Assembly: GCF_900111495.1 (NCBI RefSeq)
Contig: NZ_FOIU01000001.1
Span: 2,170,001 to 2,234,000 of the forward strand
Origin: Chryseobacterium wanjuense
GTDB lineage: Bacteria; Bacteroidota; Bacteroidia; Flavobacteriales; Weeksellaceae
DNA: 64,000 nt
Reading direction: 5' to 3'
A program made the position numbers and the translations under genes. The first letter of the stretch is position 1; each line of letters opens with the position of its first letter. Of this stretch, positions 33,343 to 41,185 are shown piece after piece. The notes below the pieces were generated by a model. That model did not search any database. It was not told where the DNA came from and saw nothing but the letters and a program-made list of their open reading frames with translations.

Positions 33343-34923
33343 ATGAGCGAAAATCATCACGATGCCTACGAAAATATGACCGAAAAGCAGAAAAACCGCA
33401 CGATTTGGAGCGTTATCACGGCATCCTCACTCGGCACATTGATAGAATGGTATGACTTCTACATTTTTGGAAGTTTAGCCGTCGTTTTAGCAACGAAATT
33501 TTTCCCGGCAGATAACCCGACCGCCGCATTTTTATCCACGCTTGCCACTTTTGCAGCCGGATTTGTGGTAAGACCTTTCGGAGCGCTATTTTTCGGAAGA
33601 TTGGGAGATATCATCGGAAGAAAATATACTTTTTTAGTAACTTTATTAATCATGGGATTCTCGACATTTCTCATCGGATGTATCCCGAGCTATGAAACCA
33701 TCGGGTTTTTAGCCCCTGTTTTAGTTTTAATTTTAAGATTATTACAAGGATTAGCCTTAGGAGGAGAATATGGTGGTGCCGCGACTTATGTTGCAGAATA
33801 CGCACAACCCCACAGAAGAGGTTACTGGACTTCATGGATTCAGACGACTGCAACGGCCGGACTTTTCATTTCATTGATTGTCATTTTAGTAACCAAAACT
33901 ACCCTTTCTGCAGAAGAATTCGACGGTTGGGGATGGAGAGTTCCTTTCTGGATTTCTATTTTAATGGTGGGAGTTTCTTACGTTATCAGAAGGAATATGA
34001 AAGAATCTCCGCTTTTTGCTAAGGCTAAAAGTGAAGGAAAAACCTCGAAAAACCCTTTAAAAGAAAGTTTCGGGAATAAATTTAATTTCAAATTTGTCTT
34101 ACTTGCATTATTCGGAGCGGCGATGGGACAAGGAGTAATCTGGTACACCGGGCAATTCTACGCCATGAGTTTTCTACAAAAAGTAATGAATGTAGAATCT
34201 GCACAGGTCGATTCTTTGATGGCAACGGCGTTGTTTTTAGGAACTCCTTTTTTCGTTTTCTTCGGATGGCTTTCAGATAAAATCGGGCGAAAAGCTGTGA
34301 TGATGACAGGAATGCTGATCGCTATTTTAGCGTACAGACCGATTTATGATTCCATGTTTAAAAGTGTAAATCTTGAAAGCAAAACCGTCGCAGCCAACGG
34401 AATTATAGAAAAAAGAACAGCAAAAATTCATGATAAAATTACAACTGACAGTTTGGTAACTTTCCATAAAGAAACGCTGTACACAGACGGAACTTTAATT
34501 AAAAAAGACAGCGTTGTACACTGGTCACCGAGCGGACCGGTAATGAAAGACGGAAAGGCGGAAGAACCGAAAGTTTCAAAAAGCATCAAATTAGCCGATA
34601 ATACAAAATGGTATCTGGTGTTTCTGGTGTTCATTCAGGTATTATTCGTAACAATGGTTTACGGTCCGATTGCCGCATTTTTAGTGGAAATGTTCCCGGT
34701 GAGAATCCGCTATACATCGATGTCTCTGCCTTATCACATCGGAAACGGGGTTTTTGGAGGACTGCTTCCGGCCGTTGCCACTTATCTGGTGACAACTGCA
34801 AAAGATGCAGGCAATGAATCCTGGTATCTGCAGGGACTTTGGTATCCTATCGGAGTAGCCACCGTCTGTCTGGTCATCGGATTATTTTATCTTAAAAATA
34901 AGAACAATAATATTCATGATTAG
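33343..34923 (+). CDS. MFS transporter, metabolite:H+ symporter (ProP-like) family
   Basis: A 526-residue 12-helix permease of the MHS group, which includes ProP, citrate, ketoglutarate and shikimate carriers. Evidence: TASSLGTLIEWYDFYIFGSLA in helix 1, the GRLGDIIGRKYTF loop 2-3 signature, and LQGLALGGEYGGAATYVAE, characteristic of this family. It has an unusual soluble insertion of roughly 90 residues in the central part (about residues 340-430, rich in Lys and Thr) between helices. The SSS-kinase and acs downstream suggest the substrate may be a small carboxylate, but the sequence does not prove it. Confidence 0.87.
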   Translation: MSENHHDAYENMTEKQKNRTIWSVITASSLGTLIEWYDFYIFGSLAVVLATKFFPADNPTAAFLSTLATFAAGFVVRPFGALFFGRLGDIIGRKYTFLVTLLIMGFSTFLIGCIPSYETIGFLAPVLVLILRLLQGLALGGEYGGAATYVAEYAQPHRRGYWTSWIQTTATAGLFISLIVILVTKTTLSAEEFDGWGWRVPFWISILMVGVSYVIRRNMKESPLFAKAKSEGKTSKNPLKESFGNKFNFKFVLLALFGAAMGQGVIWYTGQFYAMSFLQKVMNVESAQVDSLMATALFLGTPFFVFFGWLSDKIGRKAVMMTGMLIAILAYRPIYDSMFKSVNLESKTVAANGIIEKRTAKIHDKITTDSLVTFHKETLYTDGTLIKKDSVVHWSPSGPVMKDGKAEEPKVSKSIKLADNTKWYLVFLVFIQVLFVTMVYGPIAAFLVEMFPVRIRYTSMSLPYHIGNGVFGGLLPAVATYLVTTAKDAGNESWYLQGLWYPIGVATVCLVIGLFYLKNKNNNIHD

Positions 34924-34966
34924 GCACTGAATCACTTAAAAATTTATTAATTTTAAAACAACTAAA

Positions 34967-35194
34967 ATGAACGGACTAAAAAAAATATTAGGTATACTTT
35001 GGATCGCCATCGCTCTGGTGGTAGGATACTTCGGAATTACGGTAATGGGAATTCCAAAAATTACCTCAGGAAAACAGGAGGATCTGGTATTCGGAATCAT
35101 CATTCTGTTTGTCCTGATGCCGATTATCTCCGGCGGACTGGCAGTTTTCGGTTACTATTCGCTGACGGGAGAATATTCTGACGACAATGTTTAA
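34967..35194 (+). CDS. Small two-helix membrane protein (DUF6814-like)
   Basis: 75 residues with two predicted membrane helices: ILGILWIAIALVVGYFGITV and FGIIILFVLMPIISGGLAVFGYYSLTG, with a short acidic tail. It starts 43 bp after the MFS gene and probably belongs to the same transcript. Small proteins of this type accompany MHS-type transporters in Bacteroidota; a role as an accessory subunit is inference. Confidence 0.65.
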   Translation: MNGLKKILGILWIAIALVVGYFGITVMGIPKITSGKQEDLVFGIIILFVLMPIISGGLAVFGYYSLTGEYSDDNV

Positions 35195-35255
35195 ATAAAA
35201 ATAAGTTAGTGGTAATTGGCGGATATCATCTGTCCGTCAATTATCTTTTTTAAAT

Positions 35256-35450
35256 ATGAAGAAAAGGCACGAACAAAAGCTAATCATCCTGAGCATCGGA
35301 CTTCTGATGGCATTCAGTATTCCCATATCATTGCTGTTCAACAGTGACCGGGAAATTTTTGGATATCCGATGATTCTGATTTACATTTTCGCTGTCTGGA
35401 TGATTTCCATCATTATTTCTTTTGTAATCATAAAAAAATATGATGAGTAG
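35256..35450 (+). CDS. Small two-helix membrane protein preceding the symporter-kinase
   Basis: 64 residues, two membrane helices (LIILSIGLLMAFSIPISLLF and ILIYIFAVWMISIIISFVII) and a lysine-rich end. Its last 11 bp overlap the start of the symporter-kinase gene. Similar small membrane proteins are found next to sodium:solute symporters, where they are thought to be partner subunits; that role is inference here. Confidence 0.7.
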   Translation: MKKRHEQKLIILSIGLLMAFSIPISLLFNSDREIFGYPMILIYIFAVWMISIIISFVIIKKYDE

Positions 35451-38154
35451 TTTCGCATTATTTACCGTGGTTTTGTTTTATCTGGCACTTTTGTTCTTAG
35501 TCGCTCATCTGGCGGAGAAGAAAAAGAGCAAGCTTTGGATCAACAATCCTTACATCTATGCACTGTCTTTAGCCGTGTACTGCACAGCCTGGACGTATTA
35601 CGGAAGCATTGGTGTGGCGGCAACAAGCGGACTTAATTACCTTCCTATTTACATTGGCCCTATCATAGTCATTCCGGCATGGATTTATATTAATACCCGG
35701 ATTGTACGCATTTCAAGGGTGAATAAAATCAGCAGCCTGGCGGATTTTATTTCGTTGAGATATGGGAACAGCAGGAGTTTCAGCGCTATTATTACGATTG
35801 TGTGTCTTTTGGCGATTGTACCTTACATCGGTTTACAGATCAAGGCGATTTCCGAAACTTTTCACCTTGTGACAGAAACCCCAATGTCAAAAAATATCCT
35901 GACTGATAATGCGACTTTTGTGGTTGTTTTAATTGCTTTATTTTCATCATATTACGGAACCCGATATGTTGATGCTTCAGAAAAACGTTTGGGAATTATT
36001 TCTGCAATTGCTTTGGAAAGTTTTTTAAAGCTTTTCTTTATTATCATTTTGGGATTATTTGTCATTTATTTTGTATTTGACGGATTTTCAGATATTTATG
36101 AAAAAGCCAGCAAATTTGAAGATTTTAAAGCAAAAAACACCTTCAACGGGATTGAAGGCGCCTTAAACTGGATGATTTTATGCATGATTTCAGGAACGGC
36201 GATCTGTATCCTTCCGAGACAGTTTCACACGGCGATTGTCGAGAACAGACAGGAAAAACATATCAAAACAGCGATTTGGTTTTTTCCGCTTTACTTATTG
36301 ATTTTCACCATCTTTATCTTTCCGATTGCCTGGGGTGGAAGATTGATTTTTGACGGGCAAAATGTAAATCCGGAATTTTATTCTATTTTAATTCCGCAGC
36401 ATTTTAATAATACTTTGATTACGGTTTTTGTTTTCCTTGGAGGCTTAAGTTCTTGTATTTCAATGATTATCATTTCTGCGATTACTTTATCCATCATGCT
36501 TTCCAATAACCTGATTATTCCTTACGGTTTATTGGGAAAATTTAAGTCTGAAAATGAAATTCAGAACACGAGAAACATTACAAATATCAGAAAATTCAGC
36601 ATTTTTGCGCTGATTATCATGGCGTTTGCTTTTTATAAATATTTTATTTTAAAAACTTCGCTGGATTCGGTTGGTTTAATTTCATTTGTTGTGATTGCCC
36701 AATTGGCACCCGCATTTTTCGGAGCAATTTTCTGGCGGAGAGGAAGTTATAAAGGTGCCGTTGCAGGTTTATTAGCAGGATTGGTTATTTGCTATTTCGG
36801 GTTGATCATTCCACAATATTATTTCTCTTACAATCAGGAATTCAAGGGCGTTTTGAGAGATCTGTACAATCTTTTTGACTTCTTCACAATTCCCTATTTG
36901 GGAAGAATTCCAGAGATTTTCTTTTGGTCGATTTTGGTAAATACGGGATTGTTTACCATCATTTCTGTGAGTATTAAAGGGAATTACCGTGAAAGAAATT
37001 TTGCCGAGCTGTATGTAGATATTGATAAATACATTCAAAATCACGAAAACGCTTTCATCTGGCGCGGAACAGCTTATGTTTCAGACATTAAAAACATTCT
37101 GGAAAGATTTTTAGGTAAAAATAAAACAGAGCAGGCTTTAAGGATTTTCAATTTAAAATATAATATTGATTCCCAGACAGAAACCGCCGATTCGAGATTC
37201 ATCAAATTCTCGGAAAACCTTTTGGCAGGGAGAATCGGGACCGCTTCAGCTAAAATTTTAATTGAAGGTGTAACGAAGGAAGATAAAATTTCATTAAAGG
37301 AAGTTTTAAACATTTTAGAAGAATCTAAAGAAAATATTACACTCAATAAAAAACTTACGGAACAGTCGGAAGAACTGCAAAAATTATCCGATGATTTAAG
37401 AAATGCCAACGAAAGTTTAATCATCAAAGACCGTCAGAAAGACGACTTCCTCGATTCTGTCGCCCACGAACTGAGAACCCCGATTACCGCCATTCGTTCG
37501 GCGGGGGAAATTTTAGCGGACGACGACGATATTCCGTTAGACATCAAAAAAGAGTTTTTAAATAATATTATTACAGAATCTGACAGATTAAGTGAAATTA
37601 TTAATGATATTCTCTATCTGGATAAATTGGAACATGGCGAAATTGCCCTGCATATCAAGGAAAATAATATTATTGAAACCTATAAAAAAGCATTAAATCC
37701 GCTTCTTCACCTTATTCATCAAAAAAATATTCATTTAAGTGAAGTCAATCTTTTGAATCAGTTTATATTTGAATATGATGAAGCCAGAATGATTCAGCTA
37801 TTTCAGAATATTTTAGGAAATGCTTTAAAATTTACTGATGAACAGGGAACTATTCAGACCAAATTATCTGAAAGGGAAAATCAATTAATCATTACAATTT
37901 TTAACACCGGAAAACATATCCCTGAAGAAGATCTGGAAATGATTTTTGATAAATTTTACCAATCCAGAAACCAAAACATCCTAAAACCAACAGGAAGCGG
38001 ATTGGGACTGGCAATTTCAAAGAAAATAGTTCAGGCTCAGGGTGGAACAATAAAAGCGGAAAACAGCGGACTGGGTGTCACTTTCACCATCACCCTGCCC
38101 AAAAAAATAAAAGAGAATAAAAATGAAGTTGAACAAAATCAAAACACGATATGA
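35440..38154 (+). CDS. Sodium:solute symporter fused to a sensor histidine kinase
   Basis: 904 residues. The first about 520 form a multi-helix SSS-family domain (AVYCTAWTYYGSIGVAATSG and FSAIITIVCLLAIVPYIGLQ are family segments). After a linker with a coiled coil (about residues 600-660) comes a HisKA domain with the phospho-acceptor H676 in VAHELRTPITAIRSAGEIL, then the ATPase domain with NALKFTDEQG (N box) and GSGLGLAISKKIV (G2). This is the CbrA/CrbS architecture, which in proteobacteria controls acetate or carbon use. The initiator may be either of two adjacent ATGs (35440 or 35443). Overlaps the receiver gene by 4 bp. Confidence 0.92.
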   Translation: MMSSFALFTVVLFYLALLFLVAHLAEKKKSKLWINNPYIYALSLAVYCTAWTYYGSIGVAATSGLNYLPIYIGPIIVIPAWIYINTRIVRISRVNKISSLADFISLRYGNSRSFSAIITIVCLLAIVPYIGLQIKAISETFHLVTETPMSKNILTDNATFVVVLIALFSSYYGTRYVDASEKRLGIISAIALESFLKLFFIIILGLFVIYFVFDGFSDIYEKASKFEDFKAKNTFNGIEGALNWMILCMISGTAICILPRQFHTAIVENRQEKHIKTAIWFFPLYLLIFTIFIFPIAWGGRLIFDGQNVNPEFYSILIPQHFNNTLITVFVFLGGLSSCISMIIISAITLSIMLSNNLIIPYGLLGKFKSENEIQNTRNITNIRKFSIFALIIMAFAFYKYFILKTSLDSVGLISFVVIAQLAPAFFGAIFWRRGSYKGAVAGLLAGLVICYFGLIIPQYYFSYNQEFKGVLRDLYNLFDFFTIPYLGRIPEIFFWSILVNTGLFTIISVSIKGNYRERNFAELYVDIDKYIQNHENAFIWRGTAYVSDIKNILERFLGKNKTEQALRIFNLKYNIDSQTETADSRFIKFSENLLAGRIGTASAKILIEGVTKEDKISLKEVLNILEESKENITLNKKLTEQSEELQKLSDDLRNANESLIIKDRQKDDFLDSVAHELRTPITAIRSAGEILADDDDIPLDIKKEFLNNIITESDRLSEIINDILYLDKLEHGEIALHIKENNIIETYKKALNPLLHLIHQKNIHLSEVNLLNQFIFEYDEARMIQLFQNILGNALKFTDEQGTIQTKLSERENQLIITIFNTGKHIPEEDLEMIFDKFYQSRNQNILKPTGSGLGLAISKKIVQAQGGTIKAENSGLGVTFTITLPKKIKENKNEVEQNQNTI

Positions 38155-38510
38155 AAAAGATAATAATTGCCGATGATGAACACAAAATACTCATGTCGCT
38201 GGAATACAGTTTCAAGAAAAACGGCTATGACGTGTACATTGCAAGAGACGGAACCGAAGTGCTGGAATTTCTGAAAACCATGGTTCCCGACGTAATTTTG
38301 CTCGATATCATGATGCCGAATCTTGATGGATACAGTACTTTAAAGATCATTAAACAAGATGAAAAACTAAAAAACACAAAAGTCATTTTCCTGAGCGCCA
38401 AAAACAATCCGAAAGACATTGAAAAAGGCCTGGAAATGGGAGCTGACGCGTATGTTACAAAACCTTATTCGATCAAAAAACTGATTCAGCAGATTGAGGA
38501 AATGTTTTGA
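38151..38510 (+). CDS. Receiver-only response regulator
   Basis: A single CheY-like receiver domain of 119 residues with no output domain. The acidic pocket (D8, D9), phospho-acceptor D52 (LLDIMMP), S82 and K104 are all intact. It overlaps the sensor kinase by 4 bp, so it is the obvious partner. In the proteobacterial counterpart CrbSR the regulator has a DNA-binding domain; here the signal must pass on by protein contact, for example to another kinase or phosphotransfer protein outside the window. Confidence 0.93.
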   Translation: MKKIIIADDEHKILMSLEYSFKKNGYDVYIARDGTEVLEFLKTMVPDVILLDIMMPNLDGYSTLKIIKQDEKLKNTKVIFLSAKNNPKDIEKGLEMGADAYVTKPYSIKKLIQQIEEMF

Positions 38511-38573
38511 CATAAAATAAAATTATAAACTAAAAAAATTTAAATAAAATAAATTTCAAAAAACGAAAGGGAT

Positions 38574-40484
38574 ATGAGAAATTATCAAATAGAAGATTTA
38601 CCGCATTATTTTGAGGAGTATAAAAAATCTATTAAAAATCCTAAAAAATTCTGGGACAAGATAGCCGATCAAAATTTTGTATGGTATCAAAGATGGAATA
38701 AGGTAGTGAAATATGATATGAGTGAAGCAAAAATCACATGGTTTAAAAATGCCAAGCTCAATATCACAAAAAACTGCCTGGACAGACACCTTTCCGTAAG
38801 AGGCGACAAAACCGCGATCATTTGGGAACCCAACGATCCGAAAGAAGAAGCGCAGCATATTACTTACAACGAATTATATACGAGAGTTAACAAAACTGCC
38901 AATGTTCTGCGGGAAATGGGCATCGAAAAAGGTGACAGAGTCTGCATCTACCTTCCGATGATTCCTGAACTGGCGATTACCATGTTGGCCTGTGCAAAAT
39001 TAGGAGCCATCCATTCTGTGATTTTTGCAGGATTTTCCGCTTCAGCAATAGCTTCGAGAGTGAATGACTGCGGCGCAAAAATGATCATTACCTCAGATGG
39101 AAGTTACCGAGGAAACAAAGTGCTGGATTTAAAAAGCATCGTTGATGAAGCGTTGGAGAAAACACCAAGCGTTGAAAAAGTTTTAGTGGTAAAAAGAACC
39201 CACAACGAGATCAAAATGAAGGAGCACAGGGATTTCTGGATGGCAGATTTATACGAAAATGCTTCCCCGGATTTTGTGACAGTGATCATGGATGCCGAAG
39301 ATCCGCTTTTCATTTTGTACACATCAGGTTCTACGGGAAAACCAAAAGGGATGCTTCACACTTGCGCCGGTTATATGGTGTATACGGCTTATACTTTTAA
39401 AAATGTATTTAATTATAAAGAAAACGATATTTACTGGTGTACAGCTGATATTGGCTGGATTACAGGCCACTCGTACATCCTTTACGGCCCACTGTTGAAC
39501 GGAGCCACAACCGTTATTTTTGAAGGAATTCCTACTTATCCTGAACCGGACAGATTTTGGGAAGTCATTGAAAAACATAAAATTACCCAATTTTACACTG
39601 CTCCAACAGCAATCCGTTCATTAGCAAAAGAAAGTGCAGAATGGGTTGATAAGCATGATTTAAGCACTCTAAAAGTCATTGGTTCCGTTGGCGAACCCAT
39701 CAATGAAGAGGCTTGGCACTGGTTCAATGACCATGTCGGAAAGAAAAAATGCCCGATTGTAGATACTTGGTGGCAGACGGAAACAGGTGGAATTATGATC
39801 TCTCCTCTTCCATTCGTAACGCCGACAAAGCCGACTTACGCTACCCTGCCTTTGCCCGGAATTCAGCCTGTTTTGATGGATGATAAACGCAACGAAATCA
39901 TGGGAAATCAGGTAACGGGAAATCTTTGCATACGTTTTCCGTGGCCGGGAATTGCAAGGACGATCTGGGGAGATCATCAACGTTATAAAGAAACTTATTT
40001 TACCGCTTTTCCTGGTAAATACTTCACCGGAGACGGTGCATTGAGAGACGAAGTTGGCTATTACAGAATTACGGGTCGTGTAGATGATGTGATCATTGTT
40101 TCAGGGCACAATCTGGGAACGGCGCCGATCGAAGACAGCATCAACGAACACCCTGCTGTAGCCGAATCTGCCATCGTCGGCTATCCTCACGACATCAAAG
40201 GAAATGCATTGTACGGATTTGTTATATTAAAAGAAACCGGAGAAAGCCGTCAGAAAGATAATCTTAAAAAAGAGATCAATCAGTTGATTTCAGACCAGAT
40301 CGGACCCATCGCGAAACTGGATAAAATACAGTTTGTTTCCGGACTACCGAAAACCCGTTCTGGAAAGATCATGCGTAGGATTTTAAGAAAAATCGCAGAA
40401 GGTGATTTCAGTAATTTCGGAGATACCTCTACCCTTTTGAATCCTGAAATTGTTGAGGAAATTAAAAATGAAAGAATAGATTAA
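38574..40484 (+). CDS. acs: Acetate--CoA ligase (acetyl-CoA synthetase)
   Basis: 636 residues, the expected length. Makes acetyl-CoA from acetate, ATP and CoA through acetyl-AMP. Visible signatures: FILYTSGSTGKPKGMLH (phosphate loop), DTWWQTETGG (acyl site), the hinge GRVDDVIIVSGHNLGTAPIE, and the regulatory lysine in LPKTRSGKIMRR, whose acetylation shuts the enzyme off in many bacteria. It starts 63 bp after the receiver gene and ends at a strong terminator, so porin-to-acs may be one transcript or two. Its presence points to acetate or a related carboxylate as the sensed substrate. Confidence 0.96.
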   Translation: MRNYQIEDLPHYFEEYKKSIKNPKKFWDKIADQNFVWYQRWNKVVKYDMSEAKITWFKNAKLNITKNCLDRHLSVRGDKTAIIWEPNDPKEEAQHITYNELYTRVNKTANVLREMGIEKGDRVCIYLPMIPELAITMLACAKLGAIHSVIFAGFSASAIASRVNDCGAKMIITSDGSYRGNKVLDLKSIVDEALEKTPSVEKVLVVKRTHNEIKMKEHRDFWMADLYENASPDFVTVIMDAEDPLFILYTSGSTGKPKGMLHTCAGYMVYTAYTFKNVFNYKENDIYWCTADIGWITGHSYILYGPLLNGATTVIFEGIPTYPEPDRFWEVIEKHKITQFYTAPTAIRSLAKESAEWVDKHDLSTLKVIGSVGEPINEEAWHWFNDHVGKKKCPIVDTWWQTETGGIMISPLPFVTPTKPTYATLPLPGIQPVLMDDKRNEIMGNQVTGNLCIRFPWPGIARTIWGDHQRYKETYFTAFPGKYFTGDGALRDEVGYYRITGRVDDVIIVSGHNLGTAPIEDSINEHPAVAESAIVGYPHDIKGNALYGFVILKETGESRQKDNLKKEINQLISDQIGPIAKLDKIQFVSGLPKTRSGKIMRRILRKIAEGDFSNFGDTSTLLNPEIVEEIKNERID

Positions 40485-40510
40485 ATTTATTTTAATTACA
40501 ATATCAATAG

Positions 40511-40540
40511 AAACGGGCGAAAGTCCGTTTTTTTTATTTT
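40511..40540 (+). terminator. Intrinsic terminator after acs
   Basis: AAACGG and CCGTTT form a 6-bp stem around an 8-nt loop, followed by TTTTTATTTTT. It lies 27 bp after the acs stop. Confidence 0.8.
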
Positions 40541-40699
40541 TAGAAAAGAACATTATTTTAAACACCCGTTCAATAGACATCTTCATAAATTTTAACAATA
40601 TTTTATAGATAAAATATTAAAATTAAATTTTTATTAAAAAATTATCAATATATATAGAAATTATTTATTATCTTTAAGTACAATTTTAAAACTATTGCT

Positions 40700-41068
40700 A
40701 TGTCAAATATATTAGCTGGATTATTTGAACATCACAGCGATTACAAGAAACTTGAAACCGATCTTGAAAACTCCGGTTTCGAAAATTCAGATTACATTGT
40801 ATATCTTGATAACGGACAGCACAATGCTCAGTATCTGGCAAGTGTAGCTGTAAAAGATAATGTCCAGACGGACAATGCAAAAAATATTTTTAATCAAAAT
40901 TCTGTTTTAAAGACATTTTTATTTGAAAATATGAGTATCGAACAGGCTCATTATGACAATCTAAAAAGATACATTGACGCAAGATGCAAAGCTGAAATTC
41001 ATAACAGTCCCGATGTAAAGATTAGAAATTCTAATCACGGCATGGATTCCGCTGAAGTAAAATTTTAA
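40700..41068 (+). CDS. Hypothetical protein
   Basis: 122 residues, soluble, no recognised domain. It begins MSNILAGLFEHHSDYKKLET, with alternating helical segments and DNGQHNAQYLASVAV in the middle, somewhat like general-stress or small alpha/beta proteins; I do not recognise a family. A near-consensus promoter (TATCTTTA) lies 21 bp upstream and a strong terminator lies 30 bp downstream, so it is expressed as a single gene. It is preceded by a highly AT-rich 215-bp spacer. Confidence 0.65.
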   Translation: MSNILAGLFEHHSDYKKLETDLENSGFENSDYIVYLDNGQHNAQYLASVAVKDNVQTDNAKNIFNQNSVLKTFLFENMSIEQAHYDNLKRYIDARCKAEIHNSPDVKIRNSNHGMDSAEVKF

Positions 41069-41098
41069 ACAAATAATGATAAAAAATTAATAACCGGA

Positions 41099-41127
41099 AA
41101 TCCGTAGAACGTTCTACGGATTTTTTT
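41099..41127 (+). terminator. Intrinsic terminator after the 122-residue gene
   Basis: A perfect self-complementary 24-bp sequence (AATCCGTAGAAC and its complement GTTCTACGGATT) followed by T7. It closes the hypothetical gene 30 bp after its stop. Confidence 0.9.
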
Positions 41128-41185
41128 GTTGTTTGAAAAGTCTAAAAATTTTCGTATTTTCGTTTAATTATAGGCTTTTACACAA

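Noticed and set aside
33343..34923. Fusion of two proteins in the MHS permease
   Set aside because: The insert is soluble but both helix halves and the family motifs are in a single frame, so it is one permease with an insert.
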